A stretch of 64,000 bases of DNA from Homarus americanus. Taxonomy: Eukaryota > Arthropoda > Malacostraca > Decapoda > Nephropidae. Below, piece by piece: positions 36,354 to 47,398 of this stretch. The notes under the pieces are model-generated. The model was not told the DNA's origin. It worked only from the letters and a program-made list of their open reading frames with translations, and did not search any database. The stretch covers positions 117,001-181,000 of the forward strand of contig NW_024738481.1 of NCBI RefSeq assembly GCF_018991925.1. Direction: 5' to 3'. Made by a program: the position numbers and the translations under genes. Within the stretch, counting starts at the first letter, position 1; each line of letters begins with the position of its first letter.

Positions 36354-39300
36354 CTGAGGGAGGAGAATACAACTAAACTAAGCCTTTGGGTCAACACACA
36401 CACACAGGGTCCCCTTAAGCAGCACCATGTCAACTGTGAACCCTTGGTATGACTCCTTAATCCTGACTCTAGTTCATCTTATTTTCACCAGAATTTATCG
36501 ACTGAAGGACCTCAAGAGACAACACATCTATTACGACAGTCTCATATTCTTAACCTAAATTTGTTAAGTACTTTACTAACGACACATTTGTATGTATAGC
36601 TAACAAACTACAAGCACTGGCAGATTTACAAGCAACACTATTAAACATGTAAGCAACACTATTAAACATACAAGCAACACTATTAAACACACAAGCAACT
36701 CTATTAAACACACAAGCAACACTATTAAACACACAAGCAACACTATTAAACACACAAGCAACACTATTAAACACACAAGCAACACTATTAAACACACAAG
36801 CAACACTGTTAAACACACAAGCAACTCTATTAAAGATAAAAGCAACAAGCAACACTATTAAACACACAAGCAACACTATTAAACACACAAGCAACACTGT
36901 TAAACACACAAGCAACTCTATTAAAGATAAAAGCAACAAGCAACACTATTAAACACACAAGCAACACTATTAAACACACAAGCAACACTATTAAACACAC
37001 AAGCAACACTATTAAAGATAAAAGCAACACTGTTAAACACACAAGCAACACTATTAAAGATAAAAGCAACAAGCAACACTATTAAACACACAAGCAACTC
37101 TATTAAACACACAAACAACACTATTAAACACACAAGCAACACTATTAAAGATAAAAGCAACACTGTTAAACACACAAGCAACTCTATTAAAGATAAAAGC
37201 AGCAAGCAACACTATTAAACACACAAGCTACACTATTAAACACACAAGCAACACTATTAAACACACAAGCAACACTATTAAACATATAAGCAACACTATT
37301 AAACACACAAGCAACTCTATTAAACACACAAGCAACACTATTAAACACACAAGCAACACTATCAAAGATAAAAGCAACACTGTTAAACACACAAGCAACT
37401 CTATTAAAGATAAAAGCAGCAAGCAACACTATTAAACACACAAGCAACACTATTAAACACACAAGCAACACTATTAAACACACAAGCAACACTATTAAAC
37501 ACACAAGCAACACTGTTAAACACACAAGCAACTCTATTAAAGATAAAAGCAACAAGCAACACTATTAAACACACAAGCAACTCTATTAAACACACAAGCA
37601 ACACTATTAAACACACAAGCAACACTATTAAACATATAAGCAACACTATTAAACATATAAGCAACACTATTAAACACACAAGCAACACTATTAAACACAC
37701 AAGCAACACTATGAAACACACAAGCAACACTATTAAACACACAAGCAACACTATTAAACACACAAGCAACACTATTAAACACACAAGCAACTCTATTAAA
37801 CACACAAGCAACACTATTAAACACACAAGCAACACTATTAAACACACAAGCAACACTATTAAACACACAAGCAACACTATTAAACATATAAGCAACACTA
37901 TTAAACACACAAGCAACACTATTAAACACACAAGCAACACTATGAAACACACAAGTATCAAATTAATAATCAAAAATAAGTTTACAGTCGAAGATAAAGG
38001 TTAATAATAATCACTGAACAAAGTCTTACTCACCTAGAAGGTTTAGAGGAATATTTCACAGGCACAGGAAGATGGCATAGAAGAACAGGTACAAGATTTA
38101 AAAGCAAAAAATGATGATTACAAGAACCAAGCAATATTTATAAGCACTGGAAGATAACTTACAAGCATCATAAGACCTCAAACACCAGTAAATAGATCTA
38201 CAAGCGACAGGTTTAGATTTACACTAAGAAGTCAAAGGTTTATCAGGAGAGAAGAAGACTTACAGCACCAGAGGAAGACAAGTCATGCACTAGAGGATCC
38301 AGTCGACGCCCACCTTGATCTGCCTCCTCCAGGCGTCGGCCTCGTCCTCGCAGTAGGAGACGGTCTTGAGGAAGATGGGCGTCTTGGGGAACACCGGGTC
38401 CTTCACCGGCGTCAACACGAAGTTGGACGACACGTCGATCTCAAACAGCGTGGCCTGAGCCTCGTTGGTCATGGTGCAGGCCAGGATGACCGCCTCCTTC
38501 TGAGACTGTTCCAGACGTAGCACACCTAAGGGCGGAGAGAGGTATTAGTGAGAGTCGTGTAGGTCAGCATCACCACCTCCTTCTGTGACGACTACAGATA
38601 TCACATACATGAAGATTAAGGTCATGAAAGACAGGCGGAAGAGTGAAGCTATGAGCTACAGTACAGTCTCATGACAATAATCTGCCAGAGGAAACACAGC
38701 GCATGACACCCAACTGATGTGGCCTGAGGCTCACGGTGGACAGTAATGCTACAGGGAACACCTACCAGTAAAGCTACAGGGAACACGAGGCATGTAGCCA
38801 CACACGAGGCGGACAGTGAGGGGTAGTTTGTGGTTCTTCAGGATGTGGGCCATGAGGTACACGTGGTTGGGGTTCTTACTCGTCTTGTGGGCCGTCGTGT
38901 AGAACCGACCAGACGCTGAGAACGGCAAGAACACAACCTGGGGGTGAAGAACTCGCTGTTAATACTGTCTTATATACTGTACCTCAGAAAAATTTATATT
39001 AAAACACAATAGTAAAGGATGATTAGCTTTACCAGGCAAAGTAGCCATTTAAATTAATGAATAAAAGTATTAAATTAAGAAATGTCACGTATATAAAACA
39101 TAAATTTCGAGATTATTTATCTCTACATATTTTCCTTACCTCGTTCCTGTAGTTGAGACATTGAGCATATTTATTACAGTTGAAGACGGACATGGCGTCT
39201 CGACCTCTGCCTCCGCTGTTGGTCTTCTTGGCGTTGAGGTCCTCGAAGATCCCCAACAGCTTGAGGACGTGGCCGCTCTGAACCACAGTCTTCTGATACG

Positions 39301-41496
39301 TCACGCGTCCATTCTCTATAATGGAGTGAGAGGGGGAACTATGTTAGTGTCACTTCCCGGACGATAACTCGATAAAATAGGAATGAGTACAATGACAAAA
39401 GATGTATTATATTGCTTGATAATGATGACTTGTCTTTTTCATAAATGTTAGTATTTTCGGGTTTGGAGGCCGTAGTGTAGGTTAGACATCACACTGTCTT
39501 TCACCATAATGTACAGGTTATGTCACAGCGTTAATACTCACCGTCGTGCAGGTTGGTGTAGGCCGGCACGTCGTAGCGGGTGAGGAAGAATGAGACCTGG
39601 CTAGTAGCGACCTGTTCCACCGTGGAGAAAAAGGGCGCTGTGTGGCCGTCACTCGTCACTATGGCGAACCATCCTAGGAGGGACAAAACAGGGTTACTAT
39701 ATTGCTCTGATAGGCCGGAAGTCACTCAGCCTGTACTCATTAAGGCCACTTCAGTACCAGGTAATGGAAGAAGCTGTACTCATTTCAACGATAATTATTA
39801 ATAAAAAAGGTGTCAGTATCTCACCTGTGTAAGACTCCGGGATAACGATGGCAGGACCCACAGGTGTGAGGCCTCCCTCCCTCCCCGGCCGCAGTGACAC
39901 GCCCCTCACCTGTAAGCACATCAGAGATATGTGAACCTCTCATAGGAGTCTTAAACATTCATGTGGGCTGTTCTAACTGGTCCCGGTATAATTTGTCTTA
40001 AACTAATATAATCAGTCCATTAGAACGAGGACCAGTCCAAATGGACCCACACTACCAAATGTCCCCAATTCCAATGGTCAGTTTAGGATAGAATGGGACC
40101 TATTGGGACCAGGACCCATTTTACCTGCAAGTTCTCTTATCAGACAAATGACCTTGGCAATGAGGTCCAGTAAACAGCCACTGTCACCTCTCCTCAAGGC
40201 CACGTTTTTTAGCACAAAATATATATAATCTATATAAGGGAGGCGGCCAGGTAGAAGATGTTTACAGAAACTCTTAATGAAATTGATTACAGGTTGAGTG
40301 TAGTGGGTGTGTACTGATCTTGGTTGAGTGTAGTGACTGTGTACTGACCTTGGTTGAGTGTAGTGGGTGTGTACTGACCTTGGTTGAGTGTAGTGGGTGT
40401 GTACTGACCTTGGTTGAGTGTAGTGACTGTGTACTGACCTTGGTTGAGTGTAGTGACTGTGTACTGACCTTGGTTGAGTGTAGTGACTGTGTACTGACCT
40501 TAGTGTAGTGGGTGTGTACTGACCTTGGTTGAGTGTAGTGACTGTGACCTTGGTTGAGTGTAGTGACTGAATACTGACCTTGGTTGAGTGTAGTGACTGT
40601 GTACTGACCTTGGTTGAGTGTAGTGACTGTGTACTGACCTTGGTTGAGTGTAGTGGGTGTGTACAGACCTTGGTTGAGTGTAGTGACTGTGTACTTGGTT
40701 GAGTGTAGTGGGTGTGTACTGACCTTGGTTGAGTGTGAGTGGGTGTGTACTGACCTTGGTTGAGTGTAGACTGTGTACTGACCTTGGTTGAGTGTAGTGA
40801 CTGTGTACTGACCTTGGTTGAGTGTAGTGGGTGTGTGCTGACCTGGTGTGTAGTGGGTGTGTACTGACCTTGGTTGAGTGTAGTGGGTGTGTACTGACCT
40901 TGGTTGAGTGTAGTGGGTGTGTACTGACCTTGGTTGAGTGTAGTGACTGTGTACTGACCTTGGTTGAGTGTAGTGGGTGTGTGTACTGACCTTGGTTGAG
41001 TGTAGTGACTGTGTACCTTGGTTGAGTGTAGTGACTGTGTACTGACCTTGGTTGAGTGTAGTGGGTGTGTACTGACCTTGGTTGAGTGTAGTGGGTGTGT
41101 ACTGACCTTGGTTGAGTGTAGTGACTGTGTACTGACCTTGGTTGAGTGTAGTGACTGTGTACTGACCTTGGTTGAGTGTAGTGGGTGTGTACTGACCTTG
41201 GTTGGGTGTAGTGGGTGTGTACTGACCTTGGTTGAGTGTAGTGGGTGTGTACTGACCTTGGTTGAGTGTAGTGGGTGTGTACTGACCTTCGTAGAGTTGT
41301 AACTGGTGTACAGGAGAAGGGGGCGTGAAAGGTCAAGGCCTGGGGGTGCCGTGGGAGTGTGGAGGTGGGCGGCAGTGGGCAACTTGTGATGTCTCAACAG
41401 GTTCTTGGGTGTGAGGGCGGCTCCAGCGGTCACCGGGTGCGGCCACGCCCCCGAAACCCGCCCCCCCGAGGACCCCGACGAGTGGGAGCTGGACAT
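35535..41496 (-). CDS. CABIT-domain adaptor protein (GAREM/THEMIS-like), seven exons
   Basis: Proposed join on the minus strand: 41496-41287, 39909-39825, 39673-39542, 39315-39140, 38937-38766, 38525-38314, 36353-35535. All introns are GT-AG, phases match at every junction, and the product is about 601 residues. Residues about 33-325 align by memory with the GAREM CABIT domain: KLP near the start, VGPAIVIPESYTGWF, FFSTVEQVA, HVLKLLGIFEDL, VVFLPFSASGRF and AVILACTM. CABIT proteins are receptor-proximal signalling adaptors; in GAREM, tail tyrosines recruit GRB2. The tail here is Lys/Arg/Asp-rich, with EEHYAEICEYF and GGYYVKIPGF as possible SH2-binding tyrosines. The start ATG is inferred; 5' exons are not excluded. 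Joining to the last exon is the least certain step. Confidence 0.8.
36600..37955. repeat. 21-bp minisatellite in the intron before the last CABIT exon
   Basis: The unit is CACACAAGCAA-CACTATTAAA, about 64 copies, very homogeneous. A variant block with TCTATTAAAGATAAAAGCAACA recurs near 36830, 36920, 37190, 37400 and 37530, so larger blocks were duplicated. The unit is seven codons long, so frames stay open on both strands; the 189- and 137-codon minus-strand ORFs are artefacts. Confidence 0.95.
38314..38525 (-). CDS. CABIT gene exon 6, with an alternative stop 24 bp further on
   Basis: Acceptor CCCTTAG|GTGTGC. It encodes VLRLEQSQKEAVILACTM, TLFEIDVSSNFVLTP and EDEADAWRRQIK. Two ends are possible. 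The donor AAG|GTGGGC at 38314/38313 leaves phase 0, matching the last exon. Reading on gives VGVDWIL and a stop at 38290-38292, for a 336-residue protein. The read-through resembles the VKTDW end of the GAREM domain, so both forms deserve testing. Confidence 0.75.
38766..38937 (-). CDS. CABIT gene exon 5
   Basis: Acceptor CACCCCCAG|GTTGTG, donor TTTACTG|GTAGGT, 172 bp, phase 0 to 1. It encodes VVFLPFSASGRFYTTA, the LPF..xGRF block of the CABIT domain, and then NHKLPLTVRLVCGYMP, the start of the second CABIT half. Confidence 0.85.
39140..39315 (-). CDS. CABIT gene exon 4
   Basis: Acceptor CATTATAG|AGAATG, donor AACGAG|GTAAGG, 176 bp, phase 1 to 0. It encodes ENGRVTYQKTVVQSG, HVLKLLGIFEDLNAKK and FNCNKYAQCLNYRNE. 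The cysteines lie where CABIT proteins have a conserved cysteine. Confidence 0.85.
39542..39673 (-). CDS. CABIT gene exon 3
   Basis: Acceptor CCCTCCTAG|GATGG, donor CGACG|GTGAGT, 132 bp, phase 1 to 1. It encodes GWFAIVTSDGHTAPFF, STVEQVATSQVSFFL and TRYDVPAYTNLHD. Confidence 0.85.
39825..39909 (-). CDS. CABIT gene exon 2
   Basis: Acceptor GTGCTTACAG|GTGAGG, donor TACACAG|GTGAGA, 85 bp, phase 0 in and phase 1 out. It encodes VRGVSLRPGREGG and VGPAIVIPESYT, the second CABIT strand block, which aligns with the GPKIEIP motif of GAREM. Confidence 0.8.
40303..41286 (-). repeat. 30-bp minisatellite of splice donors at the start of CABIT intron 1
   Basis: About 33 units. On the minus strand each reads GTCAGTACAC-ACCCACTACA-CTCAACCAAG, or with ACAGTCACTAC. 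Every full unit ends AAG and starts GTCAGT, identical to the exon 1 donor. The unit is 30 bp and free of stops in all three minus-strand frames, so exon 1 reads on for hundreds of codons (STKVSTHPLH in frame). Some units have small deletions (near 40545, 40695, 40845, 41015) that would shift the frame. Confidence 0.95.
41287..41496 (-). CDS. CABIT gene exon 1 (coding start)
   Basis: ATG at 41496 and 70 codons, Ser/Gly/Pro-rich, then LLRHHKLPTAAHLHTP and PLLLYTSYNSTK, the start of the CABIT domain. The donor is GAAG|GTCAGT at 41287/41286, phase 0. The same donor sequence is repeated about 33 times just downstream. Confidence 0.8.
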
Positions 41497-43250
41497 ACTG
41501 TGACGAGGATGAGTGAGGATGAGGGAGGGGCGGCGGGGAGGAGCTACTGCTGGGCGGGGGAGCCTCTAGGGGTGCCGCGCCCCACCATCCTCATCCTCCC
41601 CTGGACACCCAAGCTCACTGCTGTAATGGCTGACGGAGAGGTGTAAGAGGTAGTGAGGGAGAAAGTGAGGTAAGGAGGGGGATGTAGGTATTGGAACTGA
41701 GGGAGATGGAGATCGTGTGAGGGAGGTTATTGTTGGAGGGAATCTAGGTGAGGAAGACTGTGAGAGGAGCGAGGGAGGTCTGGGAACAGTTAAGAAGGGA
41801 GGCTGGTTGGCTCCCTCTCCCTATCAGAGGTGCCAGCCAGGGAAGGTTGTTGTTGCCTCCGGAGGTTGATAAAGCAGACTTCTAGGAACTGACAGTAACT
41901 CTTGTAGCACAATGTTGTCGATTCTGACACGCTTTCTTTACTTTCACGATGAATGTCTTATTTTCGACGATTCCTCTCGATTTCTACGCTAAGTAAAGAG
42001 TAAAAAATTATATACAAGACTGTGTGTTATGATTATCCTCTACGTTTCTGTCTTGTTGCAGTTTATTAAGAAGTCATCAGTTGCTAGGATTAGGAAGTCT
42101 TAAGTTCCCTACCAAAGATAAGCTTCAAAATTCTAGAAAAATCTTATAACTTATTTCTTGACAAATGACACTCGAGTTCTTGATATTTAAAAGTGGGTAG
42201 AACTGTTGTTCCCTTGCTCTAGCCTCCTCCTGATGTACTCTACGACACGGGCCAATTATCGTGTCCGCTGGATGACGTTAGGTGATGACAGGTGTCCACC
42301 TTGAGGACGATCCACGACGCTATCACGCCGCTATCTCCAGCCTCGCGTCTACATCAAAGAACTGGACGTCTGGAGTGAACGACGCAGCGACGACGACGAC
42401 GGGTTTTTCTGTCGGCTGAGGAACCCCGATAACCTTGGCTATTCATGAACGAGGCGTCTGGCTCCTTTTTTTTTATTAGTAACACAAGCAATGTGTTGAC
42501 CAGTGGACGGAGGAGAGAAGAATGAGTCTCGTGGCTTCTCTGACACCGGCAAGATGACAGGTTCCAGGAGGTCTGCCAGAAGAGGCGAGGTGTCTGGTGT
42601 GTATTTTTTTCTCTCCTGTATCATAAACACTGTGTTGACCACTGGTGGGAGGAGAAGAGGAGCGTGAGGCTTGCGGTTTCACGAACACTTCTATGATAAC
42701 ACGTTACGGTTTCGGTTTCCAGGTGGTGTTCCAGAGGCGGTTCGAAGTGTTCTTTTCTACAGTACTACAGCCAGCATATTGGTCACTGCAGGAGGAGAAG
42801 AGGAACTGAAGAATTGTGGTTCCTCTGGCACTAGAGCGACGATTGGCTCCCAGGAGGTCTTCCACCTATAATTTCTAACATCACAGGAAGAACATCAGGT
42901 CCGTCGTGTGTTCCAGGCTGAGGTGACTGAGGCGTCCGGCGCTGATGAACAGTGAGGAGTCTGCCGTACTGTTATCTGTTGTCGGTCCGTAATGGGCGGG
43001 TGTGTGGGTGTCTATCTGGCAGATGTGTGAGTTTCTTGCAGGTATGAGAGTATGTAGCAGGTGTGTGGGTGTCTGGGTATCGGTTTGGGCGTCTGGGTGG
43101 GCCGCCAATTGACTAGAAAGATGGGCGTGGTAGGTGGGTGACTAGACAGATATGAGTGGATGGTTGTGTGGGTGGCTGGGGTGAAGGTGGGCTGGGTGGA
43201 TGCAGTTCAGTGGGCGGTGTATCGGCAGCTTCTGTGAGGTGAATGATCTG
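41497..43250. other. 5' flank of the CABIT gene; no further exon identified
   Basis: Probable 5' untranslated or promoter region. 41500-41650 is GC-rich and could be exonic leader. 42491-42870 carries a tandem repeat (own entry). 43000-43200 is rich in GGGTG and GTGGG. No TATA box or initiator could be fixed with confidence. Confidence 0.4.
42491..42870. repeat. Three imperfect copies of a 142-bp unit upstream of the CABIT gene
   Basis: GTGTTGACCAGTGG at 42491, GTGTTGACCACTGG at 42632 and TATTGGTCACTGC at 42776 each precede GGAGGAGA, a GTGGTTCT-like stretch and a CCAGGAGGT-like motif in the same order. Confidence 0.75.
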
Positions 43251-43529
43251 GAACAAGAGAGAAAAAGACTAAATTACAATATAAACCTGAAATTATAATT
43301 TATTCTAACACAGGGGGGAAATATTATTTACATCATATGAACAAAACAAAATATATCGATTTGAAAAATATCATAGAAATTATAAACAAAATAAATTATT
43401 TCTTCACATTTAGTACTTAAAAAATAAACCACTTCAAAATAATAAGAGCAATAATAATAATACTGATGCTGTACTATAATTACTAGTACTACTACTATTA
43501 CTACTACTACTAGTAGTAGTACTACTTGT

Positions 43530-43544
43530 AATAATAATAATAAT

Positions 43545-43584
<40 letters not shown>

Positions 43585-43649
43585 TTTAGCCCCACATCAC
43601 CGTAAGAATCCAAGGGCTGTAACTCTGAACAATTAATGTAGGAAAATAC

Positions 43650-43731
<82 letters not shown>

Positions 43732-43733
43732 TA
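43530..43733. repeat. (AAT)n, (TC)n and (CA)n microsatellites
   Basis: AAT repeats occupy 43530-43583, a TC run 43654-43709 and a CA run 43710-43731. The CA run abuts the 3' end of LINE D (minus strand) and is probably its tail. Confidence 0.95.
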
Positions 43734-43754
43734 CCACTACTACATTACTGTCAC

Positions 43755-45252
43755 TCGGAACTGAGTATGACGATCATCCAGCTATAATACAAAGATATGA
43801 GTTATTAAGGATATCACATTCGTTCCTGTGCTCTGAGGTGACTAGAGAGACCGATACAGAACAGGAAGGGTCGTCCACAGATGCACGTGTGGAGGGCTAC
43901 ACCTAGTGCGGGAGGGGCGGCGGCAGCGTCTTTCCGGTATTGGCGCTTGTCTGCCTCGGTATACAGTCGGGCTAACTCGAAAGTATTGACACCTTCTTGT
44001 GTGGTGCTCCCCCAAGCGTTACGGTGTGGAGAGACTGTCTACCAGGTGAGGGGGTCGATTTGGCACTTTTTCCAAGTTTGTCTTAAGACTATCCTTATAC
44101 CTTTTCAGTTGCCTGCCAGAGTTACGTTTACTATTTGTTAGGTGACTGTAAAGTAGCTGCTTTGGCAGTCTACTGTCGTCCATAGACAGTCCAATGCAGT
44201 TGTTCATTGTAATGATTGTTTATCAGACCATAGCTTACAGACCCTGATAAGAACAACACAGATAACACGTAGGTTGACACACTCAACAGTGAGATTAAGA
44301 TCTGACCCAGGAAAGGTCACGGCCACAAGGTACCTGAGTTAACCTGGCGTTATGACCGTGTTGCGGAAACTACTCCTGAACAAGACACACCCGGGTGCTA
44401 ATAATTAGGAAGCATTACCGACCGGCGACAGGACCACACACCTGGGCAAACACAGCTGCCCAGACCTGATCCAAGGGAGGTCACGGTCATATTGAGCCAA
44501 AGTTCTCACTGCCACGTCATTAGCTAACCCGGCGACATGACTGTGTTACTCAAGAAATTACCCTCTAGACAGTAGACATGTTACCTGACCAGACACACCC
44601 AGATTACTGACGACATCTTCCGGGTGGAGATCTCCAATATAAGGGCCCTGCAACTCCTTCCAGGAGGCATTCGGCATCATTATTGTAACAGGGAAGGGGC
44701 CGACAGCTCCTTCCCAGAGGGAGAGTTCCCTCCCCAGCACCGAGTCTCCAGCTAGCAGAGTCTCCCATAGAAGACATAGACCAGCAGCACCTGCAGCTTC
44801 CCCAACCGCTGGGCCTCCCTCAGGTCACACGTGAGTCATTGTCAGAGCAGTCCATTAAGGTGAGTTACTTACGGTGGGAAGTGTATCCATTTCATATTTG
44901 TTGTCCGAGAGTCATTGTATAGTAATATAAATATAATGATATATTAATTGGTCCATACCATTGAGTTAATTAATAAATAGCTGTACTTAGAATTGGTGTG
45001 TACTGTAGAAGATTTTCCCTAAAAACATAGTGAGAGTTAAATAACTAATCGGCCACGCTACCAAATCTTCCTCATTTTATCCTATAACATAGTAACTCTC
45101 AGCATTATTTCTACTCTTAGTTTTCACTTATTATATCATGGATAATGGTAGCATCGATGTCCGTACAGTTGGTGTCAGCGAGAATATTGGCATTTGTTCT
45201 CTTGTCTTCCCAGCGAACTCGGAGAATGGAACGTAGACTACGTTGGTGAAAG
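43755..45252 (-). pseudogene. LINE D C-terminal region, interrupted by transposon A
   Basis: 45252-45136 encodes HQRSLRSILRVRWEDKRT, then NANILADTNCTDIDATIIH. After transposon A the frame continues at 44207 as QLHWT (one frame) and MDDSRLPKQLLYSHL (another), then LKRYKDSLKTNLEKV. Near 43920 CICGRPFLFCIGLSSHLRA resembles the cysteine/histidine finger at the end of related LINE proteins. At least one frameshift and several stops are present. Confidence 0.8.
44208..45135 (+). mobile_element. DNA transposon A (non-autonomous), 928 bp, TSD TCAT
   Basis: It begins TGTAATGATTGTTTATCAG at 44208 and is inserted in LINE D between duplicated TCAT (44204-44207 and 45136-45139). Removing it rejoins the LINE frame across IIH and QLHW. 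It is homologous over nearly its whole length to transposon B in inverse orientation. Its right end (TTATTATA) does not match the left terminus well, so that terminal repeat is diverged or lost. No transposase frame is present. Confidence 0.75.
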
Positions 45253-45607
45253 TGTAATGATTTTTTATCAGACCATAGCTTACAGCCCAGAAGAACAACA
45301 CCTATATTAGTAAGTAGAAACGAAAGGAACACTAGGTGTAGAAAGTATAGCAAGAAGTTCTAGTTGTAGGATTGAAAAGTGAGGAAGATTTGGTAGCGTG
45401 GCCGATTAGCTATTTAACTCTTACTATGTTTTTAGGGGAAATCTTCTACACACCAATTCTAAGTAAAGCTATTTATTAATTAACTCAATGGTATGGACAC
45501 ATTAATATATCATTATATTTATGTTACTATACAATGACTCTCGGACACAAACATGAAATGGATACACTTCCCACCGTAAGTAACTCACCCTTGGATCGCT
45601 CTGGATC

Positions 45608-46734
45608 GCCTTCGACAGAGTCCCCCACGAAAGACTAATTAGAAAGGTAGAAGCTCATGGCATCAAAGGTGACATCCTTAAATGGATTAGGGCGTGGTTA
45701 CAGGACAGGAAACAGCGAGTGAGCATTAACGGCACTAAGTCCCATTGGAGCAACGTCACAAGTGGAGTTCCCCAAGGCTCAGTACTTGGACCATTATTGT
45801 TTATTATATACATAAACGACATAGATATCGGCATAGACAGCAACATAAGTAAATTTGCTGATGACACTAAAATAGGACGTGTTATCAAATCTGACGAGGA
45901 CTCGGCAAAACTACAGGAAGATCTAAACAAATTTTTCCAATGGTCTGAAAAATGGCAGATGAAATTCAATGTCGACAAATGTAAAGTACTCAGTATAGGA
46001 GATGTAAACAGGGAAACCAGATACCAGATGAACAACGATGCCATAGAGAAATCCGACTGCGAGAGAGATTTAGGAGTAATGATAAGTAGGAACCTTAAGC
46101 CAAGTAAACAATGTGTTTTTGCTCGTAACAAGGCTAATAAAGTACTTGGGTTCATACAAAGGAGTGTTAGTTACAAGACTAGCGAGGTCATCCTAAAACT
46201 GTATCTTGCTCTTGTGAGACCACACCTGGATTACGCAGTTCAGTTCTGGTCACCGTATTACAGAATGGATATAGAATCCTTGGAAAGAATTCAGAGGAGA
46301 ATGACAAGACTAATCCCGGGCATTAGGAACCTTGAGTATAGAGACAGGTTAAAGCATCTTAATTTGCACTCCCTCGAGAGACGTAGAGCGAGGGGCGACC
46401 TGATAGAGGTGTATAAGTGGAAGGCAGGGCTAAACAAAGGGGACATTACAAAGGTACTCAAATTATCCAACCAGGAGCGAACTCGTAACAATGGTTTTAA
46501 ATTAGACAAATTTAGATTTAGGCGTGAAATAGGTAAACACTGGTTTGGAAACAGAGTAGTGGATGAATGGAACAAGTTACCAAATATCATCATTAACTCG
46601 AATATGCTGAATTGCTTCAAACATAGGTTGGATGCTCATATGAGCAATAGGGGTTGGGTGTAAACGGGACTGCCCAGTATGGGCCAATAGGCCCGCTGCA
46701 GTTTCCTCCATTCTTATGTTCTTATGTTCTTATG
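45608..46734 (+). mobile_element. CR1 copy B, 5'-truncated, in transposon B
   Basis: The sequence starts inside the RT domain at [13 protein letters not shown] (45608) and stays in one open frame of 351 codons to the stop at 46663. It includes [26 protein letters not shown] and the end HRLDAHMSNRGWV. The 3' end has TTCTTATG repeated three times. Both flanks match transposon A in inverse orientation, with about 20 bp of A lost or changed at the left junction. Truncated and so inactive, but with no frame damage: likely a young insertion. Confidence 0.92.
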
Positions 46735-47148
46735 TGACCTGAGGGAGGCCCAGAAGGTGCTGCTGAAGAGAGTGCTGGACTAGGTCTTCTGTGAGAAACT
46801 CTGCTAGCTGGGGCTCAGTGCTGGGAAGGGAAGTTTTCCTCCCGACCTTGACTAGTGACGAGCGTTACTTCTGTCTTCTGAATTCTGTCCGAATGCTAAT
46901 ATTTTGTCGAGAGAGCTGCAGGCTTTTATATCGATGAAAACGAGCCGGAAGATGTCGACACTAATCTGGGTGTGTCTGGTCAGGTGACAGGCGTACAGGC
47001 TGGAGGGTAGCTTCTAGAGTAACACGGTCATGTCGCCGGGTTAGCTAATGACACGGTGGTGAGATCTCTGGGTCATTGAGACCGTGACCTCTACTTGGGT
47101 CAAGTCTAGACAGCTGTATTTGCCCAGGTGTGTGGTCATGTCGCCGGT

Positions 47149-47390
47149 CGGTAATGCCTAGAAGGAGAGTTGGCAGTGAGTGGTTGTCAAGGGCGGTTGG
47201 TGTCAGCGACCGTCTTGACAGATATTGCAAGTCAATATCAGTCCCATTCATTGACAACTGGGACAACTTCTATGGCAGAAGGGACTTTTATGCTAGGGAT
47301 GGGGTGCACCTGTCTAGGGATGGAGTAGCAACCCTGGCTGAGGCTCTAGAGGGGGCAGTTCAAAAGATATCGAAGTCTTTAAACTGCTAG
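47149..47390 (+). pseudogene. CR1 copy C ORF1 fragment (C-terminal half of SGNH domain)
   Basis: It encodes RRRVGSEWLSRAVGVSDRLD, then ARDGVHLSRDGVATLAE with the Asp and His of the SGNH triad, and ends KSLNC at the stop 47388-47390. The nucleophile serine part is missing by truncation. ORF2 begins 8 nt after this stop, a spacing compatible with re-initiation. Confidence 0.85.
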
Positions 47391-47398
47391 GAGAACAT

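Noticed and set aside
36550..37973. Hydrophobic repeat ORFs (LLVCLIV, SVACVFN) resembling membrane proteins
   Set aside because: They are translations of a 21-bp intronic minisatellite; several frames are open at once.
40078..41496. 472-codon minus-strand ORF and the 278-codon ORF in another frame
   Set aside because: Only the first 70 codons are supported as exon. The rest is the 30-bp minisatellite, which is stop-free in all three frames, followed by intron sequence.
42296..42312. CTTGAGGACGAT matching the 22-bp array unit
   Set aside because: A single 12-bp match 9 kb away; probably chance.
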